A stretch of DNA of 55,810 bases from Bacteroidaceae bacterium. GTDB lineage: Bacteria; Bacteroidota; Bacteroidia; Bacteroidales; Bacteroidaceae. The notes beneath the pieces are model-generated. The model ran no database searches and was not told where the DNA came from. It was given only the letters and a program-made list of their open reading frames with translations. The stretch is from positions 1 to 55,810 of the forward strand of contig JAFZYE010000028.1 of assembly GCA_017616445.1 (NCBI GenBank), written 5' to 3'. The translations under genes and the position numbers were made by a program. Of this stretch, positions 42,448 through 51,876 are shown piece by piece. Position 1 is the stretch's first letter; each line of letters opens with the position of its first letter.

Positions 42448-42479
42448 CAAATTTACGATTTTTTCTTGAATTATGCAAA
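42448..42479 (-). promoter_or_regulatory. Predicted gyrB promoter
   Basis: CAAATTTA (42448-42455, -7 TAAATTTG on minus) and CAAA (42476-42479, -33 TTTG) are 20 bp apart. Confidence 0.7.
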
Positions 42480-42504
42480 CATTCTGCTCAAAAAAAACAT
42501 AAGA

Positions 42505-42660
42505 AATACACCTTTGGTGTATTATGTTGCGATTTGACCTTCAAACCCTAGAGAAATTGTGTGAATATAATAAATGTGTGTTTTCTCCTCCCTCGTTTGG
42601 AATCTGTTTCCGGCTGGTTAAGAAATAGTTCTTACTGGTTGCATAGCTGAATACCAAGGC
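42505..42660. other. Gene-free interval between gyrB promoter and rpsT
   Basis: It holds a perfect hairpin AATACACC-TTT-GGTGTATT (42505-42523) that on the minus strand is followed about 6 nt later by a T run, and a TAAGAA-ATAG-TTCTTA hairpin. No ORF and no clear promoter were seen. It could hold a small RNA or a second terminator for rpsT read-through; this is uncertain. Confidence 0.4.
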
Positions 42661-42673
42661 ATACAGACAAAAA

Positions 42674-42702
42674 AATAAGATGTCGAGATGACACCTTATT
42701 TA
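42674..42702 (-). terminator. Intrinsic terminator of rpsT
   Basis: On the minus strand AAATAAG-x-TGTC-ATCTC-GACA-x-CTTATTT is followed by TTTTT. Confidence 0.88.
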
Positions 42703-42736
42703 TTCTATAATGGCATGTAAACCAAGTTTACTGCGA

Positions 42737-42991
42737 TTAAGAGAGCTTAGAGATGTGAAGCATCGCACCTGACTTGAGGTTTGCGGCCTTCTTCCAGTGA
42801 ATAATGTTCTGCTTTGCGAGTTTGTCTAACATCTTCTGAAGCTGTGGATAGAGTTCCAAAGCTGCCTCTTTCTCCTTTGTAGCACGAAGCTTGCGGAGTG
42901 CATTACGCATAGTCTTTGCGTAATAACGGTTGTGCAGTCTGCGTGTTTCAGACTGGCGCATGCGCTTGATAGTTGATTTGTGATTTGCCAT
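42737..42991 (-). CDS. rpsT: 30S ribosomal protein S20
   Basis: The 84-aa, strongly basic helical protein begins [20 protein letters not shown], the S20 signature, and has [14 protein letters not shown] and [13 protein letters not shown]. It binds 16S rRNA early in 30S assembly. It lies 73 bp downstream of tRNA-Glu on the same strand and is probably read from the tRNA promoter. Confidence 0.97.
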   Translation of the reverse strand: MANHKSTIKRMRQSETRRLHNRYYAKTMRNALRKLRATKEKEAALELYPQLQKMLDKLAKQNIIHWKKAANLKSGAMLHISKLS

Positions 42992-43064
42992 TATTTAAGT
43001 TGATTATTTGTACTGTTACATGAGCTCAAAATAAGCCCGTTCTTCAATTCTTATTTACGCGAAG

Positions 43065-43136
43065 TAGTCCCTAGCAGAATCGAACTGCTCTTTAGAGAAT
43101 GAAAATCTCTCGTCCTAACCGATAGACGAAGGGACC
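43065..43136 (-). tRNA. tRNA-Glu (UUC)
   Basis: A 72-nt cloverleaf can be drawn on the minus strand: acceptor GGTCCCT/AGGGACT with G-U at the first pair, D arm with GGTTA loop part, anticodon stem AGAGA/TCTCT around TTTTCAT (anticodon TTC), and T arm AGCAG-TTCGATT-CTGCT. The discriminator is A and CCA is not encoded. Confidence 0.95.
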
Positions 43137-43183
43137 AGCCTCTGACTAACGTCAAGCAGAACCGCTTTCGCGATTTGCGGATG

Positions 43184-43214
43184 CAAAGGTACGGACATTA
43201 TTTTGACTGACAAA
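43184..43214 (-). promoter_or_regulatory. Predicted tRNA-Glu-rpsT promoter
   Basis: CAAAGGTA (43184-43191; TACCTTTG on minus) and CAAA (43211-43214) are 19 bp apart, a good consensus promoter 48 bp before the tRNA. Confidence 0.75.
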
Positions 43215-43265
43215 ATTTTTTTGCATTTTTTTTTCATAAACTGCGTTTTTTCCATATTTTTTTAA

Positions 43266-43273
43266 TACATTTG
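43266..43273 (+). promoter_or_regulatory. Predicted recO promoter -7 box
   Basis: TACATTTG matches TAnnTTTG, 34 bp before the recO ATG. Confidence 0.6.
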
Positions 43274-43307
43274 CAACCGCGAAAGATAGCGATTAAGGAA
43301 AAATGTG

Positions 43308-44060
43308 ATGGAAAGACTAAAAGGAATCGTTCTCAGAACCGTCAAATATGGCGAAAACGGATATGTAGTGGATATGTTCACAGACCATCGTGGACGTATG
43401 TCATTTGATGCTAAACGAACAGCTCATCGATCATCTAACCTAAAATCAGGAAGGGTCAATCCCTCCATAATCATGCCGTTGAGTCTGGTTGAGTTCGATT
43501 GCAACATACATGGGCAGATGAGATTGCCGACAGCCAAAGCCATCCAACCCTATCACACATTTCGTACGCTTCATTTCAATCCGGTAAAAGCTTCCATTGC
43601 ATTATTCATAGCTGAATGTTTGAGTAGCCTTCTGCGTGAAGAAGGCGAAAACCGCGTGTTGTACCAATATATTGAGGATTCTCTGAAGTGGTTGGATTAT
43701 GCAGAAGAAAGCTATGCTAATTTTCATATTGTATTCTTGATGAGGCTGACCCGCTTTGTGGGAATATATCCAAATACTGATGTGTCTTCAATGTATCGAA
43801 GCATCAATACGTTGTATTATGACTTGATGAACAGTGAATACAGAGCCGCACAACCCGAACATCAGCATTATCTTCAGCCTGCGGAAGCAAGGACGATACC
43901 TTATTTATTAAATATGGACTATGAAAATATGCATCTTTACCGGATGAATCGTCGTCAGCGATATCGCTGTCTTGAGGTCATCGTTGAGTACTATATGTTG
44001 CATTTCTCTGGATTTCGCGAGCCGAAATCACTCGAGGTATTACAAGACGTCTTTGAGTAG
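43308..44060 (+). CDS. recO: DNA repair protein RecO
   Basis: RecO helps RecR load RecA on SSB-coated DNA. The N-terminal OB-fold region (LKGIVLRTVKYGENGYVVDMF-like start, MSFDAKRTA) and the helical C-terminal part with LRLTRFVGIYP-type sequence fit the Bacteroidetes RecO family (about 250 aa). No zinc cysteines are present. ATG 43308 is preferred over GTG 43305, which would add one residue. It is divergent from tRNA-Glu, an order often kept in Bacteroidales. Confidence 0.9.
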   Translation: MERLKGIVLRTVKYGENGYVVDMFTDHRGRMSFDAKRTAHRSSNLKSGRVNPSIIMPLSLVEFDCNIHGQMRLPTAKAIQPYHTFRTLHFNPVKASIALFIAECLSSLLREEGENRVLYQYIEDSLKWLDYAEESYANFHIVFLMRLTRFVGIYPNTDVSSMYRSINTLYYDLMNSEYRAAQPEHQHYLQPAEARTIPYLLNMDYENMHLYRMNRRQRYRCLEVIVEYYMLHFSGFREPKSLEVLQDVFE

Positions 44061-44151
44061 GTGGAGTGGTTAGATGGCCGTTTTAGGTTGCTTTTCATGC
44101 TAAAAAAGAAACAAAACCGCCAAAAAGCATTGCCATTCAAAATAAAAGTTG

Positions 44152-44159
44152 TAACTTTG
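44152..44159 (+). promoter_or_regulatory. Predicted greA promoter -7 box
   Basis: TAACTTTG, with TTGCC at 44130-44134 as a possible -33 element. The leader to greA is about 105 nt. Confidence 0.65.
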
Positions 44160-44269
44160 CGGCGCAATAAGGGAAAAAGGGTTCCAATGCTTACGTGTTG
44201 GAATTCTTATTATTTTCTGTGCAAAACAAACTGAAATACCAAATTGAATAACAATAAAAACTAAAAGAT

Positions 44270-44734
44270 ATGGCTTATATGTCACAAGAAGGCTATGATA
44301 AAATCAGAGCCGAAATCAAGCAACTGGAGGAAGTCGAACGTCCAGAAGTGATACGTCAGATTCAGGAAGCTCGTGAAAAAGGCGACCTTTCAGAAAATGC
44401 GGAGTATGATGCTGCAAAGGAAGCTCAAGGTAAGCTTGAGACCAAGATTGCAGAGATGAAGGCGATGCTTGCTGACGCAAAGATTATCGATACATCGAAA
44501 GTGCAGACAGACGTGGTTCAGATTCTTTCTAAGGTAGAAATGAAGAATGTGAAGACTGGAATGGTCATGACGTATACGTTGGTGAGTGAGAGTGAAGCAA
44601 ACCTCAGAGAGGGCAAGATTTCTGTCGCTACTCCAATCGCACAGGGTCTGCTTGGCAAGAAAGTGGGTGATGTCGCAACAATTACAATTCCTCAGGGCGT
44701 CATCGAATTGGAAATCCTCAAGATATCTGTGTAA
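44270..44734 (+). CDS. greA: Transcription elongation factor GreA
   Basis: GreA stimulates RNA polymerase to cut backtracked transcripts. The coiled coil carries the tip acidic motif GDLSENAEYDAAKEAQGKLE (38-57), and the C-terminal FKBP-like domain ends with PIAQGLLGKKVGDVATI. The length is the normal 154 aa. The HIT gene follows 18 bp downstream in a conserved pair. Confidence 0.97.
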   Translation: MAYMSQEGYDKIRAEIKQLEEVERPEVIRQIQEAREKGDLSENAEYDAAKEAQGKLETKIAEMKAMLADAKIIDTSKVQTDVVQILSKVEMKNVKTGMVMTYTLVSESEANLREGKISVATPIAQGLLGKKVGDVATITIPQGVIELEILKISV

Positions 44735-44752
44735 TCAAAACAAAGTGTTTGT

Positions 44753-45154
44753 ATGGCTTCAATATTCGCTCGTATAGCAAACGGAGAGATTCCTAGTTAT
44801 AAGTGTGCAGAGAACGAGGAGTTCTATGCTTTTCTGGACATCAATCCAATGGTGAAGGGACACACCTTATGTATCCCACGCCGTGAAGTTGACTATATCT
44901 TTGATATGGAAGACGATGAGATTGCTCGTTTTCAGGTGTTTGCCAAGAAAGTGGCAATTGCCATTAAGGAAGTATTCCCTTGCGTGAAAGTCGGAGAGGC
45001 TGTTCTTGGTCTTGAAGTTCCTCATGCCCATATCCATCTGATCCCAATGCAATCAGAAAAGGATATGTTGTTCAGCAATCCTAAAAAGAGTTTCCCTGCT
45101 GAGGAGATGCAAGCAGCAGCAGATGCGATTTACGCTGCATACAAGAGATTGTAA
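44753..45154 (+). CDS. HIT family protein (HINT-like)
   Basis: The 133-aa nucleotide hydrolase or transferase of the HIT superfamily has the triad motif HAHIHLIPM (about residues 95-103) and the N-terminal IFARIANGEIPSYKCAENEE. The substrate is not known. It is co-directional with greA and ends before a bidirectional terminator. Confidence 0.94.
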   Translation: MASIFARIANGEIPSYKCAENEEFYAFLDINPMVKGHTLCIPRREVDYIFDMEDDEIARFQVFAKKVAIAIKEVFPCVKVGEAVLGLEVPHAHIHLIPMQSEKDMLFSNPKKSFPAEEMQAAADAIYAAYKRL

Positions 45155-45174
45155 TCCTTTTACATCGACAAGAT

Positions 45175-45208
45175 AAATGGGGAATAGCCGATTGGTTACT
45201 CCCCATTT
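45175..45208. terminator. Bidirectional intrinsic terminator
   Basis: AAATGGGGA...TCCCCATTT with an inner stem TAGCC/GGTTA around GATT gives about 16 pairs with one mismatch. It separates the converging HIT and ompH genes. Confidence 0.85.
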
Positions 45209-45228
45209 CGTTCATAAAAACGATTTGT

Positions 45229-45726
45229 TTATTTGATACCCAGTTTTGCCTTTACCTGGTCAGTCACATCTGTGCTGAGTGCTTCATTGATGAATGGAAT
45301 GTCACCAGCAGAGTCCATGATGTAAACATATCCACCTGCGATACCAACCTCTTTAACTGCTTTTGTTACTTTCTCAGAGATTTCTGCCAACTTCATATTT
45401 TCCTGCTTGGCAACATCGTTCTGGGCAGTCTGGTGATACTGAGTGAGGCGAGTATCGAGATCCTGTAACTCCTGCATACGGCGCTGCTTCATGGTCTCAG
45501 GTAATGATTCCCCATTCTTCTGATAGTCTTCAAGTTTAGTTTGGAGTTCATCCTGCATACGTTTCAATTCTTCCTGATACTGTTTTGACAGTTTCTGGAG
45601 TTCTTCCTGTGCTGCAGTGTATTCAGGCATTGCATTTACGATTGCAGGTGTGTTTACGTGTGCAAACTTCTGTGCAAAAGCACTCATGGGGAGTGCAATA
45701 AGCGCTAAAATGATAAGTTTCTTCAT
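45229..45726 (-). CDS. OmpH/Skp-family periplasmic chaperone (paralogue 2)
   Basis: A signal peptide (1-18, ending MSAFA) and KFAHVNTPAIVNAMPEYTAA precede a helical coiled-coil region (about 40-120) with QEELQKLSKQYQEELKRMQD. It ends GGYVYIMDSAGDIPFI. The 165-aa protein resembles paralogue 3, 30 bp upstream, and paralogue 1 at 5.1 kb. It is the last gene of the bamA cluster and probably helps deliver outer-membrane proteins to BamA. Confidence 0.9.
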   Translation of the reverse strand: MKKLIILALIALPMSAFAQKFAHVNTPAIVNAMPEYTAAQEELQKLSKQYQEELKRMQDELQTKLEDYQKNGESLPETMKQRRMQELQDLDTRLTQYHQTAQNDVAKQENMKLAEISEKVTKAVKEVGIAGGYVYIMDSAGDIPFINEALSTDVTDQVKAKLGIK

Positions 45727-45756
45727 TTTTTTTATGATTTTATTGATTACTATTTT

Positions 45757-46266
45757 TTAGTTTGAATATCCAAGTTTTTGCAGTACTTCATCACTAATGT
45801 CAATCTTAGGGGAAGCATATATAATACTACCGCCAGATGCACGGTCGAGAACCAACTGATAACCTTTTTGATCGCTAATGTCTCTTACGGCATTGTATAT
45901 TTCGTCTTGTATAGGAGACATCAAGCTTTGACGTTTCTTGAAGAGTTCACCTTCACTTCCAAAATACTTCTTCTTCAAGTCGCTTGCCTCTTTCTCTTTT
46001 GCCATAATTGCCTCTTCTGTCTTTTGTTTCTGTGCATCGGAGAGGAATACTGATTCCGATTGGTATTTCTTGTACATCGTCTCCACTTCTTTCAGCACAG
46101 CTTCAACTTCGCCTTCCCATTTTTTTGAGATTTGGTTCAGCTGTTCGTTGGCACGTTCATAAGCAGGAACATTCTTAAGAATATATTCCATGTCAACCAG
46201 CGCATATTTCTGCGCAAATACACTCATTGGTAATGCTAAGAGTGCGATGAATAATAGTTTTTTCAT
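45757..46266 (-). CDS. OmpH/Skp-family periplasmic chaperone (paralogue 3)
   Basis: The 169-aa protein has a signal peptide (1-18, ending MSVFA), YALVDMEYILKNVPAYERANE and a long charged helical segment with KEKEASDLKKKYFG. It ends YQLVLDRASGGSIIYASP. It lies 29 bp downstream of bamA, the position where Bacteroidales usually encode Skp-like partners of the BAM machine. Confidence 0.92.
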   Translation of the reverse strand: MKKLLFIALLALPMSVFAQKYALVDMEYILKNVPAYERANEQLNQISKKWEGEVEAVLKEVETMYKKYQSESVFLSDAQKQKTEEAIMAKEKEASDLKKKYFGSEGELFKKRQSLMSPIQDEIYNAVRDISDQKGYQLVLDRASGGSIIYASPKIDISDEVLQKLGYSN

Positions 46267-46295
46267 ATCCTTGACTCTTTAAGTTTGATACTATA

Positions 46296-48974
46296 TTAAA
46301 ACTCTTGTCCAAGAACGAAGTGGAAATGTCCGCCTCCGTAACTTGATGAACCGAATGCTTTGTCGAATCCGTATGCATAGTCAATTCCCATTAATCCGAC
46401 CATCGGGAGGAAGAGACGTACACCTACTCCTGCAGATCGTTTCATATCGAATGGGTTGAACTTACGAATGTTGTTCCATGCGTTTCCTCCTTCAAGGAAA
46501 GCAAGTGCATAGATATTGGTTGAGCCTTCCAAAAGCAATGGGTAACGTAGCTCTAACGTCATACGTGTGTAGGCATATCCTTCAGACCCTACGCTTGGGG
46601 TCAATGCACCATTCTCATAACCGCGTAAGCCTATGGTCTCTGAGTAGTAGCTTGTTGAATAGCCCGACATACCATCACCACCTACATAGAATGTCTCAAA
46701 TGGCGAACGTTTATTCTTGTTATAGTGTCCAAGGAAACCTGCATCCATACGAGCCATCAGCACAAAGCACTTCTTGGCACTTGTTAATGGTATATAGAGT
46801 TTAGAGTTGAATTTCCACTTGTGGTATTCAATCCAACGGTATTTCTTTTGGAGGTCGCGCTGGTAATTTGCATCACTTGTTGATGTGGCAAGTTGGCTAT
46901 AATCAGTGTTTTCCCACAAAGAATAAGGTGGGGTGGCACTAACTGATAACGAGATCTCTGAACCATGTCGTGGGAAGAAGGTTGCTCCGATTGATGAACG
47001 TATCAGTTGGAGTGTCAGGTTGATGTTGTTACAGTTACCGTTCGTGATGATAAAGTATTCCCAATCTTTCAACATGTATCGTGTATATGACAACGATGCG
47101 TTCAGATAGAAATTGTTATCTGGCCAATTCAGACGTTTTCCCCATCCGACAGAGAGTCCGAAGAGTTGGATGTATTTGTCTGGGTCATAATATGATGTAT
47201 AGTTATTGTAGTAGGTGTTGTTGTAGTTGCCATAGCCGTACAGCATGGAGTAATAGGAGTTGTAGTAACTGCTGTTATAGTAACTGCTATTTACGTCTGT
47301 CTGGCGTGAATAGAATGCAGAAACAGATAGGCGCGTTGGACGTTTCCCTCCGAACCAAGGGTCAGAGAACGATACACTATAAGATTGATAATAGCTTCCG
47401 TTGGTTGAACCACTCAGCTCGAACAATTGACCATGACCTTGAGGAAGGATACCTCTTCGAGCTTTGTTCTTTCCAAAGAGGTTTTGCATCGAGAAGTTGG
47501 AGAACTTAAGTCCTAACTTACCGATAACACCTGTTTGTCCCCAGCCCAATGAAAACTCAACCTGATCACTTGGTTTTGGAGTCAATCCGATGCTGAGGTC
47601 TACAGTTCCGTTTTGTTGGTCTGCTTTAATCCATTTGTTTGGATCGAGGGCCTCTGGATCAAAATGTCCCATCTGAGCAATCTCCTGTGCGGTTGTCTTG
47701 AATGCATCCATCGTGAACAGGTCACCAGGTTTCAGTTTTAACTCACGGCGAACGACTTCTTCATAGACCTTGTCGTTTCCGTAAATCTGGATTTTGTTGA
47801 TGGAAGCTTGTTTTCCTTCTGTCACATAGATGACAAGGTCGATAGAGTCACCATCGATTTCCTCTTCTCTTGGCTCGATGCGGCTGAATACGTATCCATG
47901 ATTATAGTATTGGTTGCCAATCGATGAGTCGTCACGATTCAGTCGGTCTTCGAGTTTCTTCATGTTGTAAACATCACCACGTTTCATCGACAACGCTTCT
48001 GACATCCTGTCGGAGTTGTAGATGGTGTTACCTACCCAACTTACATCGCGTAAATAATATTTTTGACCTTCGTAAATGTTGATATAGATGTCGATGAGAT
48101 TGTTTCCTAAGTCAACAATACTGTCGGATTCAATAATAGCGTCACGATAGCCAAGTTCGTTATATTTTTCAATGACACGTTCTTTGTCTTCCTCATACCT
48201 CTCATTGATGAATTTTTTAGCTTTAAGGAGACTCTTGAATCCTTTCTCGTTGGTCTTCTTCAGCAAACCTCCAGAGAAAAAGCCACCCATGAATTTCTTA
48301 CGTGGGATATTTTCATTACCTGTGATGTAAATCTTATTGATCTTTACTTTTTCGTTTTTGTCGATGTTGATGTCAACAATTAGCTGGTCGTTGTGTGCTA
48401 TATCGTCCTTCTGAACAATCTCAACTTCTGCGTTTTTGAATCCTTTCTCCTCAAAGTATCTTTTAATGACAATCTTGGCACGATCTACCATGTTAGGAGT
48501 AATCTGGTTTCCCTTGACGATACCGATTTTCTCCTCAAGTTCTTCACGTTCGTTCTTCTTAACGCCATAGATATTGACTTCAGAAACTCTTGGGCGGATA
48601 CCTAAAACGATATTAAGGAAAATGCTGTCGTTGCGGATTTCAGATGCTTCTATTTTGACATCGGAGAACAATCCATGTTTCCAATAGCGTTTTACTGCAT
48701 CTGTGATGTCATCTCCTGGTACTGTGATTGTCTCTCCGACATTTAGGCCAGAGATTCCGATAAGTATGTAGTCTTCGTATTTTTGCGCTCCTTCATTGGT
48801 GACTTCAACAGTAATACCTCCAATTGGATAGCTATGGGATTGCCCATATATAATGGTAGGTTTGTCCTGTGCTGTCACTGTATTTGCAGAGCCTAAGCAT
48901 AGGCAAAGACACGTCAATAATAAACTTTTTATGTATGTCAATGATTTCATCATCCTATTTGTTCGTTTCTTCAA
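46296..48974 (-). CDS. bamA: Outer membrane protein assembly factor BamA
   Basis: BamA inserts beta-barrel proteins into the outer membrane. A signal peptide precedes about five POTRA domains (about 40-470) and a C-terminal 16-strand barrel ending in the aromatic ...[34 protein letters not shown] contains the loop-6-type region and LRGYE (VRGF/Y) motif. Two starts are possible: ATG 48974, overlapping uppS by 20 bp, or the ATGATG at 48953-48948, which gives a cleaner signal peptide. A Tyr/Asn/Ser-rich stretch (about 47185-47300) interrupts the barrel. Confidence 0.95.
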   Translation of the reverse strand: MKKRTNRMMKSLTYIKSLLLTCLCLCLGSANTVTAQDKPTIIYGQSHSYPIGGITVEVTNEGAQKYEDYILIGISGLNVGETITVPGDDITDAVKRYWKHGLFSDVKIEASEIRNDSIFLNIVLGIRPRVSEVNIYGVKKNEREELEEKIGIVKGNQITPNMVDRAKIVIKRYFEEKGFKNAEVEIVQKDDIAHNDQLIVDINIDKNEKVKINKIYITGNENIPRKKFMGGFFSGGLLKKTNEKGFKSLLKAKKFINERYEEDKERVIEKYNELGYRDAIIESDSIVDLGNNLIDIYINIYEGQKYYLRDVSWVGNTIYNSDRMSEALSMKRGDVYNMKKLEDRLNRDDSSIGNQYYNHGYVFSRIEPREEEIDGDSIDLVIYVTEGKQASINKIQIYGNDKVYEEVVRRELKLKPGDLFTMDAFKTTAQEIAQMGHFDPEALDPNKWIKADQQNGTVDLSIGLTPKPSDQVEFSLGWGQTGVIGKLGLKFSNFSMQNLFGKNKARRGILPQGHGQLFELSGSTNGSYYQSYSVSFSDPWFGGKRPTRLSVSAFYSRQTDVNSSYYNSSYYNSYYSMLYGYGNYNNTYYNNYTSYYDPDKYIQLFGLSVGWGKRLNWPDNNFYLNASLSYTRYMLKDWEYFIITNGNCNNINLTLQLIRSSIGATFFPRHGSEISLSVSATPPYSLWENTDYSQLATSTSDANYQRDLQKKYRWIEYHKWKFNSKLYIPLTSAKKCFVLMARMDAGFLGHYNKNKRSPFETFYVGGDGMSGYSTSYYSETIGLRGYENGALTPSVGSEGYAYTRMTLELRYPLLLEGSTNIYALAFLEGGNAWNNIRKFNPFDMKRSAGVGVRLFLPMVGLMGIDYAYGFDKAFGSSSYGGGHFHFVLGQEF

Positions 48975-49698
48975 CTATTTGTTCGCCAGTTTTTCCATAG
49001 CGTCTTTGACGCCCCTGATAGTCTGCAATGGCTTTCCGGAATTCGTCAATGGTGAAGTCTGGCCAATAAACATCTGTGAAATAAAACTCCGAATATGCGC
49101 ATTGCCATAACAGGAAGTTGCTGAGACGCAGTTCGCCGCCAGTTCGAATCATCAGTTCTGGTTCCGGCATATTTTTTGTTTCTAGATGTTGGTCTATGGT
49201 TTCCTCTGTGATATCTGTGCTTTTTATCTTACCTGCCTCGACCTCTGCGGCGATATCTTGCATGGCTTTGGTAAGTTCCCATTTTGATGAATAGCTCAAA
49301 GCTAGCACCATGCAGGTTTTGGTATTGTTTTTCGTTACTTCAGTCAGGTGTGTCAAACCATCCTGAACGATCTGGGGAAGTCTGCCAAAATCTCCTATCA
49401 CCTTAAAACGTGCGTTATTCTTCATGAATAATTCTACTTCAAGATGTTGTAGTACCAAAGCCATGAGGGTAGCGACTTCTTCGATAGGTCGATTCCAGTT
49501 TTCTGTAGAAAACGTATATAGAGTGAGGTAGTCAACACCAAGGTTTACGGCCTCTTCCATGATTTCATGAACCTGTTGTGCCCCTTGCTGATGACCGAAG
49601 GTGCGTTCCATCCCACGAGCCTTTGCCCATCTTCCATTTCCATCCATGATGATGGCGATATGGCGAGGTATTCTATTGAGGTCTAACTGAACTGACAT
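48955..49698 (-). CDS. uppS: Isoprenyl transferase (undecaprenyl diphosphate synthase)
   Basis: This cis-prenyltransferase makes the C55 carrier lipid for wall and surface glycans. [16 protein letters not shown] (15-30) contains catalytic Asp19. [12 protein letters not shown] and [18 protein letters not shown] with the substrate-binding Arg residues are intact in 247 aa. Its 3' end overlaps or abuts the bamA start; DUF6089 is 11 bp upstream. Confidence 0.96.
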   Translation of the reverse strand: MSVQLDLNRIPRHIAIIMDGNGRWAKARGMERTFGHQQGAQQVHEIMEEAVNLGVDYLTLYTFSTENWNRPIEEVATLMALVLQHLEVELFMKNNARFKVIGDFGRLPQIVQDGLTHLTEVTKNNTKTCMVLALSYSSKWELTKAMQDIAAEVEAGKIKSTDITEETIDQHLETKNMPEPELMIRTGGELRLSNFLLWQCAYSEFYFTDVYWPDFTIDEFRKAIADYQGRQRRYGKTGEQIVEETNK

Positions 49699-49709
49699 AT
49701 CGTTTTGTT

Positions 49710-50378
49710 TTAATCGTTATTACATTCTCTATATTTAGGACTTAAGTCAAATGAGAGATAAACTTTGGTAAGGCAATATGAATCCTTATTTTTCAAAAAT
49801 CCACTTTTGATGGAGTAGGGATCACTGATTCCATCCAGCTTATCGCTCATGCTGAAGTGCATACTCCAATCCAAACCTATATTAAGTCGTTCTTTCAATT
49901 TATATTTTACGCCAAATCCGACTGGGATATTCATTGTCACATTTTTATTGCCATAGGTGAATCCCATTCCAACCTGAATGTAAGGAACCAGTCGCTTTGT
50001 TCCCTTGTAGCTGCGACCTGTACCATATCCCCAAAAACCAAGCTCGTATTGACAGCCTAAGTCAATCACTGAGTTGCTGAATTTCCATTCTTGTCCAGTT
50101 ACGTTTGGGTATTTGTTCTGTAGTTCAAGCGCATTTCCTGAGATGCCAGAATACATGAGGTCGAACTTCAACGCCATGCGCGGGTTTAAATTGTAGCGGA
50201 ACAACAGACCTCCTGCTACGTGATTGTTCTTGTATAACGAAGAATAGTTGGCGTCACCAAGATAGAACCCGGTGCCTAACATGCCACCGAACTCGTATCT
50301 GTATTCGAGTTCTTGTGCTTGCAACAAGAGGGGGCAGAGAACACCTATCAGCATTATGATGAGCTTGCGTAACTTCAT
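49710..50378 (-). CDS. DUF6089 family outer membrane beta-barrel protein
   Basis: The 222-aa protein has a signal peptide (about 1-20, ending LLLQA) and then a beta-strand-rich sequence with [20 protein letters not shown] at the start, as in DUF6089 proteins that sit before uppS-bamA in Bacteroidetes. The small barrel is predicted to be outer-membrane. Its function is unknown; location suggests a role in, or dependence on, the BAM machinery. It overlaps the DUF6242 gene by 4 bp. Confidence 0.85.
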   Translation of the reverse strand: MKLRKLIIMLIGVLCPLLLQAQELEYRYEFGGMLGTGFYLGDANYSSLYKNNHVAGGLLFRYNLNPRMALKFDLMYSGISGNALELQNKYPNVTGQEWKFSNSVIDLGCQYELGFWGYGTGRSYKGTKRLVPYIQVGMGFTYGNKNVTMNIPVGFGVKYKLKERLNIGLDWSMHFSMSDKLDGISDPYSIKSGFLKNKDSYCLTKVYLSFDLSPKYRECNND

Positions 50379-51718
50379 TTCAGTTTATTGATTTTTCCTT
50401 TCCACATAGTAACGCAACCTGCGTTGTTTGATTGTATCATGATTACGTGTTCGCCGCTGATGGCTACGCTGACGGGTTTGTTGGCTATCAAAGTTGAGGG
50501 AGGGAACTGGTATTCTGTCACTTGTTTCCAGGTGATGCCATTATCCTCGGATTTATAAAACGATTTGTTGTCGCCGCCTAATGCATAAAGCGCATCATTG
50601 TAATGGAAGATTGTGAGGTTATCAAGGGCAGGCAGGGGATACGTATTCTCTGAGGTCACGGAAATGTAATCCCATTGCTGATTGCTGGCTTGTTCTTTCG
50701 CAGCGATCTTATACCATACCACAGCATTTTCTGTTTGTTGACTGGTTACTCCTGCCATTACATTCACCTGTAGATTTGAGTTGGTGCGTGTATCGTATGC
50801 AACAGATGATATGAATTGCTCTGGTAGCATATCGATGTGACGACTTCCATTCGCTGTCCATGTGTTGAGGTCGGCAGTAGCGATGATCTGTGAACCGTCG
50901 AATGCATAGAGGTAGAAGCGGTCAGCTGCCAATAGTTTCTGAACTGTCTGAGTGGAGGCTGCATCCCATGTCACACCGTCAGTTGATGCATAGATGGTGC
51001 CATCAGTGTCGAGCGCGTAAAACTTACCGTTGAAGTACTGTACAGACTGACAGTCGAGATGAGCGGCTGTGGTCGTCAGTTCGGGATAGAAGAGCCATAC
51101 GGAGCCGTCAACGTCGCCATAACTCACGGTTGGTTTACCTTCGTAGTCAGCAAAGAGATAAATTTGGTTGTTTGCTGTGATTACTTTTGGACTAGATGTG
51201 GGTAGGAAGTCAAAGTACGCGGGTTCTGCCCACAGCATTGAATCAGCATTCGCTGTATAGCGGTAAATGACGGCTGTATAGTGTTTGGATGAAACACCAT
51301 CCGATGCTACTACTAACAAGTCCAAAGGTGTTGATAGGTCTAATGAGTCTGACCCGTTTGAAACTGGATAATATAGCGAGTCTACTCTATAGCGTGCATA
51401 CAACGTTCCAGTATAACTGAAAGAGGCAACAACTCTTTTCAGATTTGTCCAACTTGGCAAAGAGTCGATAGAATAGATTCTTCCGTTTACTTGGTCAATA
51501 TTGAATTTGATATTTCTTCCGCTTATGGTTCTAGTATACATGCTGTCTGTGCCGTCTGATGCCTTTGTTGTAAGATAGGAGGTGATATCATCTACGGATA
51601 CAGAGGTGATCACGCAGGTGGGTGAATTCTCCACTTCGTCATCTTTGATGCATGAACAAACGCAGACGAGAACAAAGCATGTTACGACAAACGATATGAT
51701 TGAAATATACTTTCTCAT
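50375..51718 (-). CDS. DUF6242 domain lipoprotein
   Basis: The 447-aa protein has a lipoprotein-type signal with candidate lipidation Cys23 (VCSC). The N-terminal part (about 30-150) is an immunoglobulin-like domain with the DUF6242 pattern (RNIKFNIDQVNGRIYSIDSL). A beta-propeller/exo-alpha-sialidase-like repeat region follows, with FHYNDALYALGGDN and FYKSEDNGITWKQVTEY. It is the first gene of the DUF6242-DUF6089-uppS-bamA-ompH-ompH run and has its own promoter box (51745-51752). Confidence 0.85.
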   Translation of the reverse strand: MRKYISIISFVVTCFVLVCVCSCIKDDEVENSPTCVITSVSVDDITSYLTTKASDGTDSMYTRTISGRNIKFNIDQVNGRIYSIDSLPSWTNLKRVVASFSYTGTLYARYRVDSLYYPVSNGSDSLDLSTPLDLLVVASDGVSSKHYTAVIYRYTANADSMLWAEPAYFDFLPTSSPKVITANNQIYLFADYEGKPTVSYGDVDGSVWLFYPELTTTAAHLDCQSVQYFNGKFYALDTDGTIYASTDGVTWDAASTQTVQKLLAADRFYLYAFDGSQIIATADLNTWTANGSRHIDMLPEQFISSVAYDTRTNSNLQVNVMAGVTSQQTENAVVWYKIAAKEQASNQQWDYISVTSENTYPLPALDNLTIFHYNDALYALGGDNKSFYKSEDNGITWKQVTEYQFPPSTLIANKPVSVAISGEHVIMIQSNNAGCVTMWKGKINKLK

Positions 51719-51744
51719 TATACCAGTGTATGTATTTTAACATG

Positions 51745-51752
51745 CAAAAATA
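51745..51752 (-). promoter_or_regulatory. Predicted promoter -7 box of the DUF6242-bamA cluster
   Basis: CAAAAATA on the plus strand is TATTTTTG on the minus strand, 26 bp upstream of the DUF6242 start. Confidence 0.55.
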
Positions 51753-51876
51753 CGAACATTTTTTGCTATAAAGAAGTATATAGCGGACTTTTAATGTTTT
51801 TTAGGTGTTTTTTTTGTTCTTTTAAGGCCTAAACGCCTAAAAGAGGGTGTTTTTTCCGTGGTTTTTAGTGTAATTC

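Noticed and set aside
51818-51842. Hairpin after ribD as an intrinsic terminator
   Set aside because: In the direction of ribD transcription it is followed by an A-rich, not T-rich, tract.
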